From assembly GCF_009002475.1 (NCBI RefSeq), contig NZ_AP019860.1, positions 7,809,547 through 7,873,546 on the forward strand: a stretch of DNA of 64,000 nt. The letters run 5' to 3'. This document shows, in pieces, positions 15,198-24,071 of the stretch. A program made the translations under genes and the position numbers. Source of the stretch: Candidatus Uabimicrobium amorphum. GTDB lineage: Bacteria; Planctomycetota; Uabimicrobiia; Uabimicrobiales; Uabimicrobiaceae. A model generated the notes under the pieces. It saw nothing but the letters and a program-made list of their open reading frames with translations, was not told where the DNA came from and made no database searches. Numbering within the stretch: position 1 is the stretch's first letter; every line of letters starts with the position of its first letter.

Positions 15198-15226
15198 AAA
15201 TAGTAGCATCTAAAATGCTACTATTT
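15198..15226. terminator. Bidirectional hairpin
   Basis: AAATAGTAGCAT (15198-15209) and ATGCTACTATTT (15215-15226) form a perfect 12-bp stem with a 5-base loop. It lies 85 bases beyond the start of the DUF1016 remnant, in gene-free DNA. Confidence 0.55.
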
Positions 15227-15281
15227 ACCCATTTGTAAATAGTTGAAAAAAATAGACTTGCGGAGAAATGGGCATTGGGAT

Positions 15282-15458
15282 AATGCATCTGATATATTGT
15301 CTTAATGTCAAACCATAAATATTTACAGATCTCTCAAAAAGCTTGAATCACTTGGAATTATACATAATGCTAGTGGGAAGCAAAGATATAAAGTTTATGC
15401 TTATAAAGAGTATCTGGATGTTCTCTCACATGATACAAAATCGAAATGGCTAATCTAA
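15282..15458 (+). pseudogene. Fic-type protein, C-terminal winged-helix scrap
   Basis: The frame ending TAA at 15458 reads YRSLKKLESLGIIHN, then GKQRYKVYAYKEYLDVL, the typical C-terminal HTH of bacterial Fic proteins. Upstream, at about 15305-15320, the frame is broken (LNVKP in one frame, INIYR in the next), and no Fic core (HPFxxGNGR) is present. Only the last 50 or so residues remain. Confidence 0.6.
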
Positions 15459-15528
15459 GTTGCAAAGTTGCAACTTAGAATGTTTGAGTTGCTATGTTGA
15501 AAAGAAAGATTTCCCCTAGCTCATTGAA

Positions 15529-16431
15529 CTATTTAGATTTTGTATACTTCGATACTATCAACTCTTTAAACTTTTGTGTATACTCCTTGGGGTAAAGAAA
15601 AATTGTATGGTGACCTGCCTCCGGCAAATCAAAGACATATGATGAACAATTTTTATAGTGCTTGCATAATTCATCAAAATACTTGAATGTATCCCGATCC
15701 GATTTTGTTCCCATTATCACTGTATTGCCTTTCCATTGATATGGTTCAACTTTTGACTGCTCAATATTCTGTTGAAAAACTTTGCTGTTTTCAAGCATCT
15801 GTATGATGTCTTTCTTTACAATTGTTGAAAACGACCAATTAAAAAACGCCTTCCTGAATAAATACCATTCAGATGCTTTGCAACCCTTTGTTCTTATATA
15901 TTTGGCAAGTTTGAACATAAACCCAGGAATCCATTTAATTATCCTTAGTGCTTTTTCTATTTTCTGAACCTTATCATCGTCCCATATTAGTCCAGTATGG
16001 GAAAGCACGAGGCAATCCACTTTTTCAGGGTGTAATGCAGCAAAATATTGAGCAATTGCACCACCATATGAGTAACCTGCAATTATTGCTTTATCAATTT
16101 TCTCAAGCTTTAATATGGAATTAATCAAAATAATTGCTTCGTCAGCTCCCATTCCCGTTTTTGGCAATTCAGGTATAAGTAACCGATATTCCTTTTGAAG
16201 TAATTGTGCAACATGAAACCACATATATGACGATACCATAGCTCCAGAAAGCAAGACAACCGTTTGAGTACCAATTCCGCATGAAGTGTATTGAAAGACT
16301 TTTCCTGCTGCTTCAATACTTTTCTTAGGATTACTTTCGATGAAATTCCGAAATAAACGACTCTGATGCTCTGGAACTCGTTGAAAGAAACTATTCACTA
16401 TATGATTGATATTATTTTTATGCATATCCAT
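15529..16431 (-). CDS. Alpha/beta hydrolase
   Basis: A 300-residue soluble protein of the alpha/beta hydrolase fold. The nucleophile elbow is IIAGYSYGGAIAQYFA (Ser of GYSYG), the acid is probably the Asp in MGTKSDRDTF, and the His is in LPEAGHHTIF, so the triad is complete. The oxyanion-side motif LLSGAMVSSYMW precedes. The substrate is unknown. It is the last gene of a leftward six-enzyme block. Confidence 0.85.
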   Translation of the reverse strand: MDMHKNNINHIVNSFFQRVPEHQSRLFRNFIESNPKKSIEAAGKVFQYTSCGIGTQTVVLLSGAMVSSYMWFHVAQLLQKEYRLLIPELPKTGMGADEAIILINSILKLEKIDKAIIAGYSYGGAIAQYFAALHPEKVDCLVLSHTGLIWDDDKVQKIEKALRIIKWIPGFMFKLAKYIRTKGCKASEWYLFRKAFFNWSFSTIVKKDIIQMLENSKVFQQNIEQSKVEPYQWKGNTVIMGTKSDRDTFKYFDELCKHYKNCSSYVFDLPEAGHHTIFLYPKEYTQKFKELIVSKYTKSK

Positions 16432-16455
16432 TACAACCTCAAAGTATTCTGCAGG

Positions 16456-17394
16456 TTAAGGCAATTGCTCTTGAAAGAAAACTTTTAGATGATGATTTCC
16501 AAACTTAGTGGCACACATATCACCGGAAAAAGCACTAGCAAAGAATTCAAGAGGCCCTATTTTACGCCTGAATCCTAACAACTTTGCAAGGAGAATTATT
16601 ATTTTAGCAAAGCAAAAAGGTATGTTTACAATGATCACAGGTTTACCCAATACACTAAAAGCTAATTGTGCAATTTCATTTTGTGTGAATATCTCTGGCC
16701 CACCGATATCCAACCAATCAATTTTGTTTGCGACAGCACGTTCAATTTCTATTGCTAAATCTTCACCGTGAATGGGATTCAGTTTTGGTTCTCCATTGCC
16801 AAATAAGTAAATACGGCCACTCTTTCCCATGTTCAGGAACTCACACATATCAGAAAAAAAACCACTAGGGCAAATTATCGTAGAATCTATAGGAGAGTGA
16901 CGAAGCAGTTTCACAAATGCTGACTTCGCCGTAACCATATCGCCTTTAATTCGATCAGCTTCTAACACGTGCACATAAGCAAACCTTGAAACACCTGACA
17001 CAATGGCTTCTTCTAAGATATTTTTATTGGCTAAAAAATCAACATCCCAGTATCCAAGATTATCCTTCTGTTTGGTGATCCCTAAAGCAGATATTACGTA
17101 ATCGATGTTCTTCATTTGACCTTTTAGAGAAGATTTGTTGGTAGGATCAATTACAATTGTCTTATCAATCAAATCAGCAAGACTATCCAGTTTGCCAGGA
17201 TTTCTTGCCAAAGCTATCACATGATAGCCACTTTGCGAGAATGCTTTGACTAGATGTTTACCTAGATAACCTGTAGAGCCCGCAATTAAAACAGATTTTT
17301 TATCTTTAACCATCATCAACTCCATTGCGATTTGTGAAACCAATTCGTGAGGCTCACTTTCCATCCTTAGACACGATTTATTGAAGCCTTTCAT
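16456..17394 (-). CDS. NAD(P)-binding protein, atypical SDR / NmrA-like
   Basis: The Rossmann motif SVLIAGSTGYLGKHLVKAFSQ identifies an atypical short-chain dehydrogenase of the NmrA/complex I 39-kDa-like group; YVISALGITKQ and the later PSGFFSDMCEF fit. The frame opens at ATG 17394 with AGAAGG upstream, giving 27 extra residues before the fold; an internal ATG at 17313 with GGAG upstream is the start expected from the family. The region around 17394 is repeated at 19348-19393, so the long N-terminus may be an artefact of that duplication. Confidence 0.8.
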   Translation of the reverse strand: MKGFNKSCLRMESEPHELVSQIAMELMMVKDKKSVLIAGSTGYLGKHLVKAFSQSGYHVIALARNPGKLDSLADLIDKTIVIDPTNKSSLKGQMKNIDYVISALGITKQKDNLGYWDVDFLANKNILEEAIVSGVSRFAYVHVLEADRIKGDMVTAKSAFVKLLRHSPIDSTIICPSGFFSDMCEFLNMGKSGRIYLFGNGEPKLNPIHGEDLAIEIERAVANKIDWLDIGGPEIFTQNEIAQLAFSVLGKPVIIVNIPFCFAKIIILLAKLLGFRRKIGPLEFFASAFSGDMCATKFGNHHLKVFFQEQLP

Positions 17395-17420
17395 ATTACC
17401 TTCTGCGATATTTCTCTAAG
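17375..17420. repeat. 46-bp leader repeat, copy 1
   Basis: About 87% identical to 19348-19393. On the minus strand it carries a ribosome site (AGAAGGTAAT) and a start codon followed by AAAGG, then codons for F(N/D)KS. It lies just upstream of the NmrA-like gene. Confidence 0.75.
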
Positions 17421-17431
17421 ACCTGCCAGGA

Positions 17432-18145
17432 TTAGGCTTTCTGCTTATATTTTAAAAGACTATACCAGGCACGACGTGCCATCTCCTTGGCATCCCTTTC
17501 TATAATATCTCCATGGGACAGAATTATTTTGTCAAAATCCCAGGCGAGAATACGTTCAAAGGATTTTTTTGCTGCCCTTTTGTTTTTCCAAGACATCTGG
17601 TATTCTGGGGCAGGCTTTGGTTTACTCCACATACGTGTCACATATTTCCAATAGAATCTGAGAAGCCAATTCGTATCTGGTGTTTCAGGACCGATAAACT
17701 CAATGGCATCCACCACAATCAGAGTCTTGCTGGCTCGATGTAAAAAAACAACCTCTGAAATGATTCGGCTTCCACGGATAAAAACCTGATCAAGTTCTTT
17801 TTCCCAGCGCGGATCAGGTTTATCTCCCAGAACCCATTGGAAACACATCTCAGGTGCTTTTTGTTCGATTCCGGGGCATATCCAGGTTTCGGCGTTGGGA
17901 AAAGCTTTCTGACAAGACTCTACATGGAGCCAGTGAAAATTACCAGGAGCAATGATAAACTCTACTTTGCCAATTTTTTCTATTTCTTCTTTTAATTTCT
18001 GTGAAATTTCACAGGGAGAATGCACCATGACACTTCCATTATCAAGGCGTACAATAGTCATACGAGAATTAAAACGACAGCCTGCATAACGGATGGGATA
18101 TTCTTTTAGCCAGATTTGCTGCGGTTGGTACTCTATTAAAGACAT
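17432..18145 (-). CDS. DUF4336 metallo-beta-lactamase-like protein
   Basis: A 237-residue protein of the DUF4336 family: YPIRYAGCRFNSRMTIVRLD, then VHSPCEIS, IIAPGNFHWLHV (in place of the HxH of typical MBL proteins), CPGIEQKAPE, VVFLHRASKTLIVVDAIEF and ILSHGDII. These proteins are beta-lactamase-fold relatives of unknown substrate. It overlaps no neighbour and is preceded by TCTCCTTTCTCC on the plus strand, a good GGAGAAAGGAGA ribosome site. Part of the leftward enzyme block. Confidence 0.85.
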   Translation of the reverse strand: MSLIEYQPQQIWLKEYPIRYAGCRFNSRMTIVRLDNGSVMVHSPCEISQKLKEEIEKIGKVEFIIAPGNFHWLHVESCQKAFPNAETWICPGIEQKAPEMCFQWVLGDKPDPRWEKELDQVFIRGSRIISEVVFLHRASKTLIVVDAIEFIGPETPDTNWLLRFYWKYVTRMWSKPKPAPEYQMSWKNKRAAKKSFERILAWDFDKIILSHGDIIERDAKEMARRAWYSLLKYKQKA

Positions 18146-18218
18146 GTTCTTTCTCCTTTCTCCTGTTCAAAAACTTCATACGGCAAGCTCTTTAACAAAC
18201 TGAATATCCATAAGTTTT

Positions 18219-19319
18219 TCATTTTTGCTCTACTTCTACGTTAATACCTAAGGCTTTTAAATCAGCAAAAAATTGTTTTGGTTCCACTACCCAGGCTTGT
18301 AAATGAAGACCGGGCTTGATGTGTCCCGAAATGTATTGTTTTAAACATGCAACAACAGGAACAACTGTAATTTCATAACCATCTTCATGATGGACTTTCA
18401 TACACAACGAACCGTCTGAACCTTTACAATCAGCAACAAGCATAACCCCGTATGGTGGTTTGCCTTTCTTTAATCCCCACTCAAATAATTTGCCTAGAGG
18501 ACCATACATAGAAGCAGGTAATACTTTTATCCCAAACATAAGAATGGGCATTAAAAATCTATCCATAAGTGGATTGAATCCCGAAATAAAAAATCCTGTT
18601 TCTTCGATCTCTTCAATTTCATCGGGAGCACAGCGAATTTCTTCCATTACCATTGGCATACAGGATAACTCATAATAAGGTTCTTCAAAGTCCCATTTGG
18701 GAATTTTACTCCAATTCACTTTTTTCCATTCGCGATCTTGATAATAAGAACAGTCGAAAGACTTTAGCTCTTCAAGCATTTCATGATTTGTGCTCTTAGT
18801 GTATTGATACAAACTCCAATCCATTTTGAGTGCTGCATATATGTTCGCCTTTGCTAATGAGCCTAACTTCTGTTTTGCCCAGGTAATCATAGCTCCCGGA
18901 ATACCTGGATGATAACCTCCATCGGTAATAAAAATGAGTTCCTTTCTTTGTATATCATCTCTGTAAGATTCAAGAACTGTTATTTTATCTTTAGAGGAGA
19001 GCTGTGTATCGAAATAGTGAGTTTTCGTATCAAGTGCTGCTTCAACCACATTGCGGGTATATTTCAAAGAACTAGAAGCTACAATGACCATGTCTATCTC
19101 CTCAAAAGCTTCCAGAAGTGATGATTTGTCAGCAGCATCTACTTTTATGTAGTCTACTTTAGATTTTGTAAACTGATTTTCAAGGTTTTCAGCTGTTGCT
19201 TTGACACGTTCAATATTTCGACCAGCGAGCGTTATCTGAAACTCAGGAATATTTGCTAAAATTTTTGTTGCTAGCAGTTTACCAACATTCCCGTAGCCTA
19301 TAATGAGTAATTTTTTCAT
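18219..19319 (-). CDS. Saccharopine dehydrogenase-like NAD(P)-binding protein
   Basis: A 366-residue protein. The N-terminal Rossmann motif MKKLLIIGYGNVGKLLATKI and AGRNIERVKATAENL are those of saccharopine dehydrogenase-type reductases; VDAADKSSLLEAFEEIDMVI and ITDGGYHPGIPGAMI fit the catalytic half. The C-terminal part may contact membrane (FMPILMFGIKVLPASMYGP). Family members act on varied substrates, so the true reaction is unknown. The ATG is preceded by a 12-codon open leader (VKGFDKSYQWGQ) carried on the repeat at 19348. Confidence 0.8.
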   Translation of the reverse strand: MKKLLIIGYGNVGKLLATKILANIPEFQITLAGRNIERVKATAENLENQFTKSKVDYIKVDAADKSSLLEAFEEIDMVIVASSSLKYTRNVVEAALDTKTHYFDTQLSSKDKITVLESYRDDIQRKELIFITDGGYHPGIPGAMITWAKQKLGSLAKANIYAALKMDWSLYQYTKSTNHEMLEELKSFDCSYYQDREWKKVNWSKIPKWDFEEPYYELSCMPMVMEEIRCAPDEIEEIEETGFFISGFNPLMDRFLMPILMFGIKVLPASMYGPLGKLFEWGLKKGKPPYGVMLVADCKGSDGSLCMKVHHEDGYEITVVPVVACLKQYISGHIKPGLHLQAWVVEPKQFFADLKALGINVEVEQK

Positions 19320-19347
19320 TTTTAGTTTTTATTGTCCCCATTGATAT

Positions 19348-19393
19348 GATTTATCGAAACCTTTCACATTACCTTCTCTCATATTTCTCTAAA
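19348..19393. repeat. 46-bp leader repeat, copy 2
   Basis: Matches 17375-17420. Here the start codon is GTG, and the encoded leader stops after 12 codons, before the dehydrogenase-like gene. Confidence 0.75.
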
Positions 19394-19399
19394 GCAAGA

Positions 19400-19520
19400 T
19401 TATTCGCAATTTCTGGTATGTTGCTCGTTATTAAGAATTTTCTCAATCGTTTCCGGGACTTCAGGTACCTCCATTAAATTTTTACCCCACGAAATCTTTA
19501 GTCGATGCTCGAAAAGTAAT
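19400..19520 (-). pseudogene. Gene remnant upstream of the dehydrogenase-like gene
   Basis: A short open minus-strand frame ending TAA at 19400 reads LLFEHRLKISWGKNLMEVPE and VPETIEKILNNEQHT without a start codon. Its composition is protein-like, and it sits where a full gene would be expected given the duplicated leader. It may be the tail of a lost enzyme gene. Support is weak. Confidence 0.35.
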
Positions 19521-19529
19521 CATTTGTCT

Positions 19530-20786
19530 TTATTTTCGAATATCCTCTAGCCAATCAAACATCACTTGTCTGGCAAGAGGAAAGTTATCCAACTGGCAAT
19601 GAGCTTGTCCACATTCCCCGGTAGTAAGAATTTTTTTCGCTTTAATGTTACTTCCCAAACGATTATAAAACTCCTTTGCTTGACGAATGCCTTCTCCGCC
19701 CAGTTCGTTTTCTCCTGCCATTACCAAAAAGGGCACTTTTATTTTTTCGGGTTCAGTAACAAATTTCCCCCAGGTTCCATCCACTAAATCGCTCAAAGCC
19801 TCTTTTAAATCCTTTGTATAATCGATACCGTATTGCCAGCACATTCTTTTTCCCCAACCTTGAGCATCCTTGGGAGCTTTATACACATTACGACATTCAT
19901 CCAAAACTTTTGATACATCTAGCATTGGTGCATTTGCAATAACAGCTTTCATGCGGTTGTCTATTTGCGCAAATCGACCCGCGCGATATCCTCCCATACT
20001 AATTCCATATACAAAAATATTGTCTGCATCGATATCTTCTCTTTCTACCAGGTAATCCATTTGAGAAATCAAAGTATCATCTCCTGCTCCTTCATTGAGC
20101 AGATCCTCATTATAAATACGAGTAGCTGTATCTCCGGGGTTATCTACGACAAAAACATTGTATCCTCTCTCCATACCTTCTTTTCCACACCACCAATAAA
20201 AATCTTCGGCAATAGACTCTGCTCCACTTAGCCAAATTAGAGTAGGTACGGTTTTATCGTCAGAAGTGTTTTTAGCTTTCAATAAATAGCCATGCATTTT
20301 TTTCTCGGTCTTTTTACCATCTTTTTTGAAAGGTACTTCGATTTTTTCCATGGGGATTTTAGAAAGCTCACGAAAACGATTAAAACAGTACGAAAGCTCC
20401 TGGTACGTTTTTCTCATCGCTTCGTTATGCTTGTCTGGATCAGTTGCTAAATGCGCTGTACGGTAATAAGTATAAGCTCTTAAGAAAGTATTCGCGGCGC
20501 TAAATAGATGACCTTGCTGCAAAATATCTTCGGCCATTTTTTTCACCCGATCACCTTCTTTTGACCATTCGGGTATCCAGCTTTCTGCTCCGTCACATTC
20601 GATAATTCTCGAAGCAGCATTATAAATTTCTCCAGGAGCAGCGCCATCATACTGAATTTGATTGAGAGGAAACCATGCAAACCAGGCATCAAGAAAGGGA
20701 TGAGCAAAATAAAAACGTTTGGTAAACCCTCTCACTTTCGGAACTCTTTTAGCAAAGGCTTTAAAAATTATGTTTTTGATAGACAT
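19530..20786 (-). CDS. Alpha/beta hydrolase, FrsA/DUF1100-like
   Basis: A 418-residue protein with a helical N-terminal cap (about 1-140) and an alpha/beta hydrolase domain. Seen are TLIWLSGAESIAEDFYWWCG (oxyanion region), NVFVVDNPGDTATRIYN, and the nucleophile elbow VYGISMGGYRAGRFA (Ser of GISMG). The acid is likely in VMAGENELGGEG and the His in GECGQAHCQLDN. Two-domain hydrolases of this kind cleave C-C or ester bonds in small molecules (family knowledge); the substrate here is unknown. Confidence 0.85.
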   Translation of the reverse strand: MSIKNIIFKAFAKRVPKVRGFTKRFYFAHPFLDAWFAWFPLNQIQYDGAAPGEIYNAASRIIECDGAESWIPEWSKEGDRVKKMAEDILQQGHLFSAANTFLRAYTYYRTAHLATDPDKHNEAMRKTYQELSYCFNRFRELSKIPMEKIEVPFKKDGKKTEKKMHGYLLKAKNTSDDKTVPTLIWLSGAESIAEDFYWWCGKEGMERGYNVFVVDNPGDTATRIYNEDLLNEGAGDDTLISQMDYLVEREDIDADNIFVYGISMGGYRAGRFAQIDNRMKAVIANAPMLDVSKVLDECRNVYKAPKDAQGWGKRMCWQYGIDYTKDLKEALSDLVDGTWGKFVTEPEKIKVPFLVMAGENELGGEGIRQAKEFYNRLGSNIKAKKILTTGECGQAHCQLDNFPLARQVMFDWLEDIRK

Positions 20787-20852
20787 ATTGTTCCCTTAAA
20801 TAAAAATGAACTGCAAATAACGAAAGTACACCGTTGTAAGATATAGATTACA

Positions 20853-21803
20853 TCAATCTTTTTTTTGATCTCCACTATTTGCATACGTGTATAAGTGATC
20901 TATGGCAGGTGTTGCAATAGATGTTTTTTTCACCAGCGTTCTAAATTCATTGGCAAGGTGTAACATTTCTGAGCGAGCAGCCTGGGCATGCCCAATAAGG
21001 TAAGTGGCTTTCTTGCTATTTAGCGCAAGTTTTGCCAATGCCACTAACACAAACTCAGGTACCCATTTAACCAACTTGTGTTTAGACGGAACAATCGGTA
21101 CGTTAAGCGCTTGCAATACTTGGTAACCTTCGCGAATTGCACGAATCATATATACAACAGCTTTGTGAGTCTTTGCCAGACGATAATTGTCGCCGCCGCA
21201 CATGTACAAAGCATTTGCCACCGGGCTTATCTCTGCGACATGCGTCTTAAGCCATGCATCCATCTGCGAACATGTGGTCACTGGAAATTTAGCATTTTTA
21301 AACATCGAGACGATCTGTTTTAATCTCGGAGTATTCGCGCCGTTTAACTCACCAAATGTCGTTGGCTGTTTGTGTTTAGAGACAATAGCATAGTTGACAA
21401 CATGATCTTCACGTATACCTCCTGCACCTGCAAAGCCAAGCATGATACGTTCCTTACCCAATAATTGAACCATCTCGTCTGTCCCAGCAGCATTGTTACA
21501 CATAAACAAAAAAGTGGCTGTGCTATGATTGGCTGCAAGTATAGGAAGAACCTCGGAGATACAATTCTTACTCAGCGTTATTACCACTAAATCATAAGTA
21601 TCTTGTGGACTAAGCTTTTCCACTACATCTATACTGGTGGTAGTTTCTTGCCCAGTCATAATATTTTTCAGCACAATACCATGTTTACGAATATCTGTTA
21701 AACGCTGTCCACGTGCAAGAATTGACACATTTTGACCCATTTCCTGTAATCTTGCGGCATACAAACTGCCGATTACTCCAGCTCCATAGAACAATATTTT
21801 CAT
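20853..21803 (-). CDS. Ketopantoate reductase-like (ApbA/PanE family) oxidoreductase
   Basis: A 316-residue protein. The N-terminus MKILFYGAGVIGSLYAARLQ is the GxGxxG NADPH motif of PanE, followed by SILARGQRL, CNNAAGTDEM and IMLGFAGAGG. The C-terminal helical domain contains AWLKTHVAEISPVANALY, where PanE has its catalytic Lys (WLKTH). The setting in a degradative-looking block suggests a paralogue acting on another 2-keto substrate rather than the pantothenate enzyme, but this is not proven. Confidence 0.85.
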   Translation of the reverse strand: MKILFYGAGVIGSLYAARLQEMGQNVSILARGQRLTDIRKHGIVLKNIMTGQETTTSIDVVEKLSPQDTYDLVVITLSKNCISEVLPILAANHSTATFLFMCNNAAGTDEMVQLLGKERIMLGFAGAGGIREDHVVNYAIVSKHKQPTTFGELNGANTPRLKQIVSMFKNAKFPVTTCSQMDAWLKTHVAEISPVANALYMCGGDNYRLAKTHKAVVYMIRAIREGYQVLQALNVPIVPSKHKLVKWVPEFVLVALAKLALNSKKATYLIGHAQAARSEMLHLANEFRTLVKKTSIATPAIDHLYTYANSGDQKKD

Positions 21804-21837
21804 GGTTCTATCTCCTCAAAATTTTAGGCTGTTATGT

Positions 21838-22125
21838 TTAACTTTCCTTCTCTAAAACTATCCACACACTATGATTCACTAAACCATATTCTTTTAGAAT
21901 AGAGGTGAGGTATAAGCCTAGCGAACTACCACTATTTTCTATTTTTTGTGAATCGTGAAAAATAGAAACGCTAAAATCTGTATCGATCATGGCATGACTA
22001 TAAACTTTGATCGATTGTTTTTTTTCTTTGTCTTTTATCTCTTCAAGTAATTTTTTCAAATACTGTACAATGGATTCGCGATTATTTTCACCTGTCCGTA
22101 ACTCTATATTTTCTAACCATTTCAT
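21838..22125 (-). CDS. Small protein of unknown function
   Basis: Start placed at ATG 22125 (MKWLENIELRTGENNRES), preceded by GAGAAAA; the frame is open 25 codons further upstream without a better ribosome site. A 95-residue protein: a helical half (QYLKKLLEEIKDKEKKQS) and a strand-rich half (KVYSHAMIDTDFSVSIFHDS, then NHSVWIVLE). The pattern resembles antibiotic biosynthesis monooxygenase-size dimeric domains, but I do not recognise the family. It lies upstream of the enzyme block and could be its first gene. Confidence 0.6.
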   Translation of the reverse strand: MKWLENIELRTGENNRESIVQYLKKLLEEIKDKEKKQSIKVYSHAMIDTDFSVSIFHDSQKIENSGSSLGLYLTSILKEYGLVNHSVWIVLEKES

Positions 22126-22444
22126 AAACTTTTCTCTAAATGTACTGCATGAATAGAAGGGATGTCCCAAACCTGTTTTACTACGCGAAACGTAGAGCAA
22201 TTTTACTTTTACGCTTTCATTCCAATACTCAATTCGCCAACAAACTTGCTTATAATTACGACAGCAAAATCCATACCAGTGTCAAAAGTCTAGGGCGTGT
22301 CATCAATTAGATTTTGTTTAAGGTCTAAGTCATTGTAAGCACTAGCAAGGCACGACAAAGGCCTCATAGCCAGGTTATTTAACTGCGGAGTAACATGACA
22401 CATCCTAATAAAATCAAAAGCTAAAAAAGCTTGCAGACACCAAA
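22126..22444. other. Intergenic region between the enzyme block and the sigma-54 activator
   Basis: It should hold the promoter of the leftward block. I looked for a sigma-54 site (TGGCAC-N5-TTGC) on both strands and found no convincing copy. No gene is seen. Confidence 0.5.
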
Positions 22445-22511
22445 TTGCCATATAAGGTAATTTCTGTTACCATATATGGCAATTTGATCATCTGGCTGTC
22501 ATATATGGTAA
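22445..22511 (+). promoter_or_regulatory. Three copies of a palindromic operator (consensus TTACCATATATGGTAA)
   Basis: Copies: TTGCCATATAAGGTAA (22445-22460), TTACCATATATGGCAA (22467-22482) and CTGTCATATATGGTAA (22496-22511). Centres are 22 and 29 bases apart, and the last ends 16 bases before the activator start. They are likely binding sites for the activator itself or an enhancer-like array for the divergent block. Confidence 0.75.
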
Positions 22512-22526
22512 AAACAGGAGTGAGAA

Positions 22527-24071
22527 ATGAATAAAGATGAATTCTTTCGCAAAGCAACATTGAGAATCTGTGGTAGTTTAGAAATTGAAAAAGCAATGTC
22601 TTCAACTTTAGAGTTTCTGTGTCAATGGATGCCTGTGGATATAGCTTTTCTACAAGATTATGATAAAAACTTCGATTCTATGCGCACAATTGCTATTGCA
22701 ACAGCAACAGAAGGTAGAGCTGTTAATTTGTTGACACCTCTTTCTGTCAAAGCGCGAGAACTCCAACGTAAATATCGCGGTCAACAGCAAAAAGTACGTT
22801 TATTCAGTAAGCCAAGCGAAGACAAATTGTCTAAAGAAATGTTACAATTTCATGGTATTGAGGCAAAATCTCTAATTGTATTAACTCTTGAATCAGGTGG
22901 TCAAGTACTAGGAGTTCTAGTCTTATGCTCTCATCATCGTATGTTTTCGCAAAAACATTGCGAATGGTTTTCTCTTTTAAGTGAACCATTTGCGATTGCA
23001 ATGGCGAATACAATTCAACATCGAGAAGTTATTGCACTAAAAAATCTACTGGCAGATGATAACAAATATCTACATGGAGAATTACGACGTTTATCGGGTG
23101 ACGAAATAGTGGGCGCAAGTTTTGGTTTACGGGATGTTATGCATAAGGTACAGCAAGTAGCCGCTTTAGATAGCACCGTTTTGTTGTTAGGAGAAACTGG
23201 AGTAGGGAAAGATGTTGTAGCAAATGCCATTCACTATTCCTCATTACGTAGCTCTGGTCCTTTTTTAAGCGTAAATTGCGGTACGATTCCAGATACACTA
23301 ATAGATAGCGAGCTTTTTGGTCATGAAAAAGGTGCTTTTACAGGGGCTTTATCGCAAAAACGAGGTCGATTTGAAAGAGCCAATAAAGGAACTATTTTTC
23401 TCGATGAAATCGGGGAACTTCCTCTACAAACGCAAGTACATTTGCTCAATGTACTTGAGAACAAAAAAATTGAAAGAGTTGGTGGCACAAAAACCATTCC
23501 CCTTGATATCAGAATTATTGCCGCAACAAATCGTGATTTAGAAGAAATGGTGAAGTTGCATCAATTTAGAGAGGACCTATGGTTTCGCCTCAATGTTTTT
23601 CCCATTTGGATACCACCACTGCGAGCAAGGAAAGTAGATATTCCGGCACTGGTACAACATTTTATCAATTTAAAATCAAAGGAGCTGAAATTATCAGGCA
23701 TTCCAACATTATCTCCCAATGCCATTGCCCCTTTAATGCAGTACAATTGGCCCGGTAATATACGTGAACTAAAAAACATAATCGAACGCGCTTTAATTGT
23801 TAATCCTTCTGGTCCATTAAATTTTGAACATTTTTTTGGCAATTCAAATCAAGAAAAAAATACTTTAGATCTAGAAACATCATTAGAGGAAATAGATAAC
23901 CTTGATGAGGTAATTGCAAAACATATTCGCCAAGTTCTGCGAAAAACAAAGGGAAAAATCAATGGAGTAGATGGAGCAGCTACCCTTCTTGGTGTAAATC
24001 CAAGCACACTTAGAAATCGTATGAAAAAAATGGCAATTAACTATGGACGAGCATATAAAAATTTAAAATAA
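22527..24071 (+). CDS. Sigma-54-dependent activator: GAF, AAA+, Fis-type HTH
   Basis: A 514-residue protein; AGGAG lies six bases before the ATG. Residues about 15-170 are a GAF-like sensor (VDIAFLQDYDKNFDSMRTIA). The AAA+ domain (about 190-425) has Walker A LLGETGVGKDVVAN, the sigma-54 contact loop GAFTGA (in HEKGAFTGALSQKRG), Walker B GTIFLDEIGELP, and the R-finger region. The C-terminus holds a Fis-type HTH (NGVDGAATLLGVNPSTLRNR). Such proteins resemble NorR/FhlA-type activators that sense small molecules through GAF. It probably controls the adjacent leftward enzyme block. Confidence 0.95.
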   Translation: MNKDEFFRKATLRICGSLEIEKAMSSTLEFLCQWMPVDIAFLQDYDKNFDSMRTIAIATATEGRAVNLLTPLSVKARELQRKYRGQQQKVRLFSKPSEDKLSKEMLQFHGIEAKSLIVLTLESGGQVLGVLVLCSHHRMFSQKHCEWFSLLSEPFAIAMANTIQHREVIALKNLLADDNKYLHGELRRLSGDEIVGASFGLRDVMHKVQQVAALDSTVLLLGETGVGKDVVANAIHYSSLRSSGPFLSVNCGTIPDTLIDSELFGHEKGAFTGALSQKRGRFERANKGTIFLDEIGELPLQTQVHLLNVLENKKIERVGGTKTIPLDIRIIAATNRDLEEMVKLHQFREDLWFRLNVFPIWIPPLRARKVDIPALVQHFINLKSKELKLSGIPTLSPNAIAPLMQYNWPGNIRELKNIIERALIVNPSGPLNFEHFFGNSNQEKNTLDLETSLEEIDNLDEVIAKHIRQVLRKTKGKINGVDGAATLLGVNPSTLRNRMKKMAINYGRAYKNLK

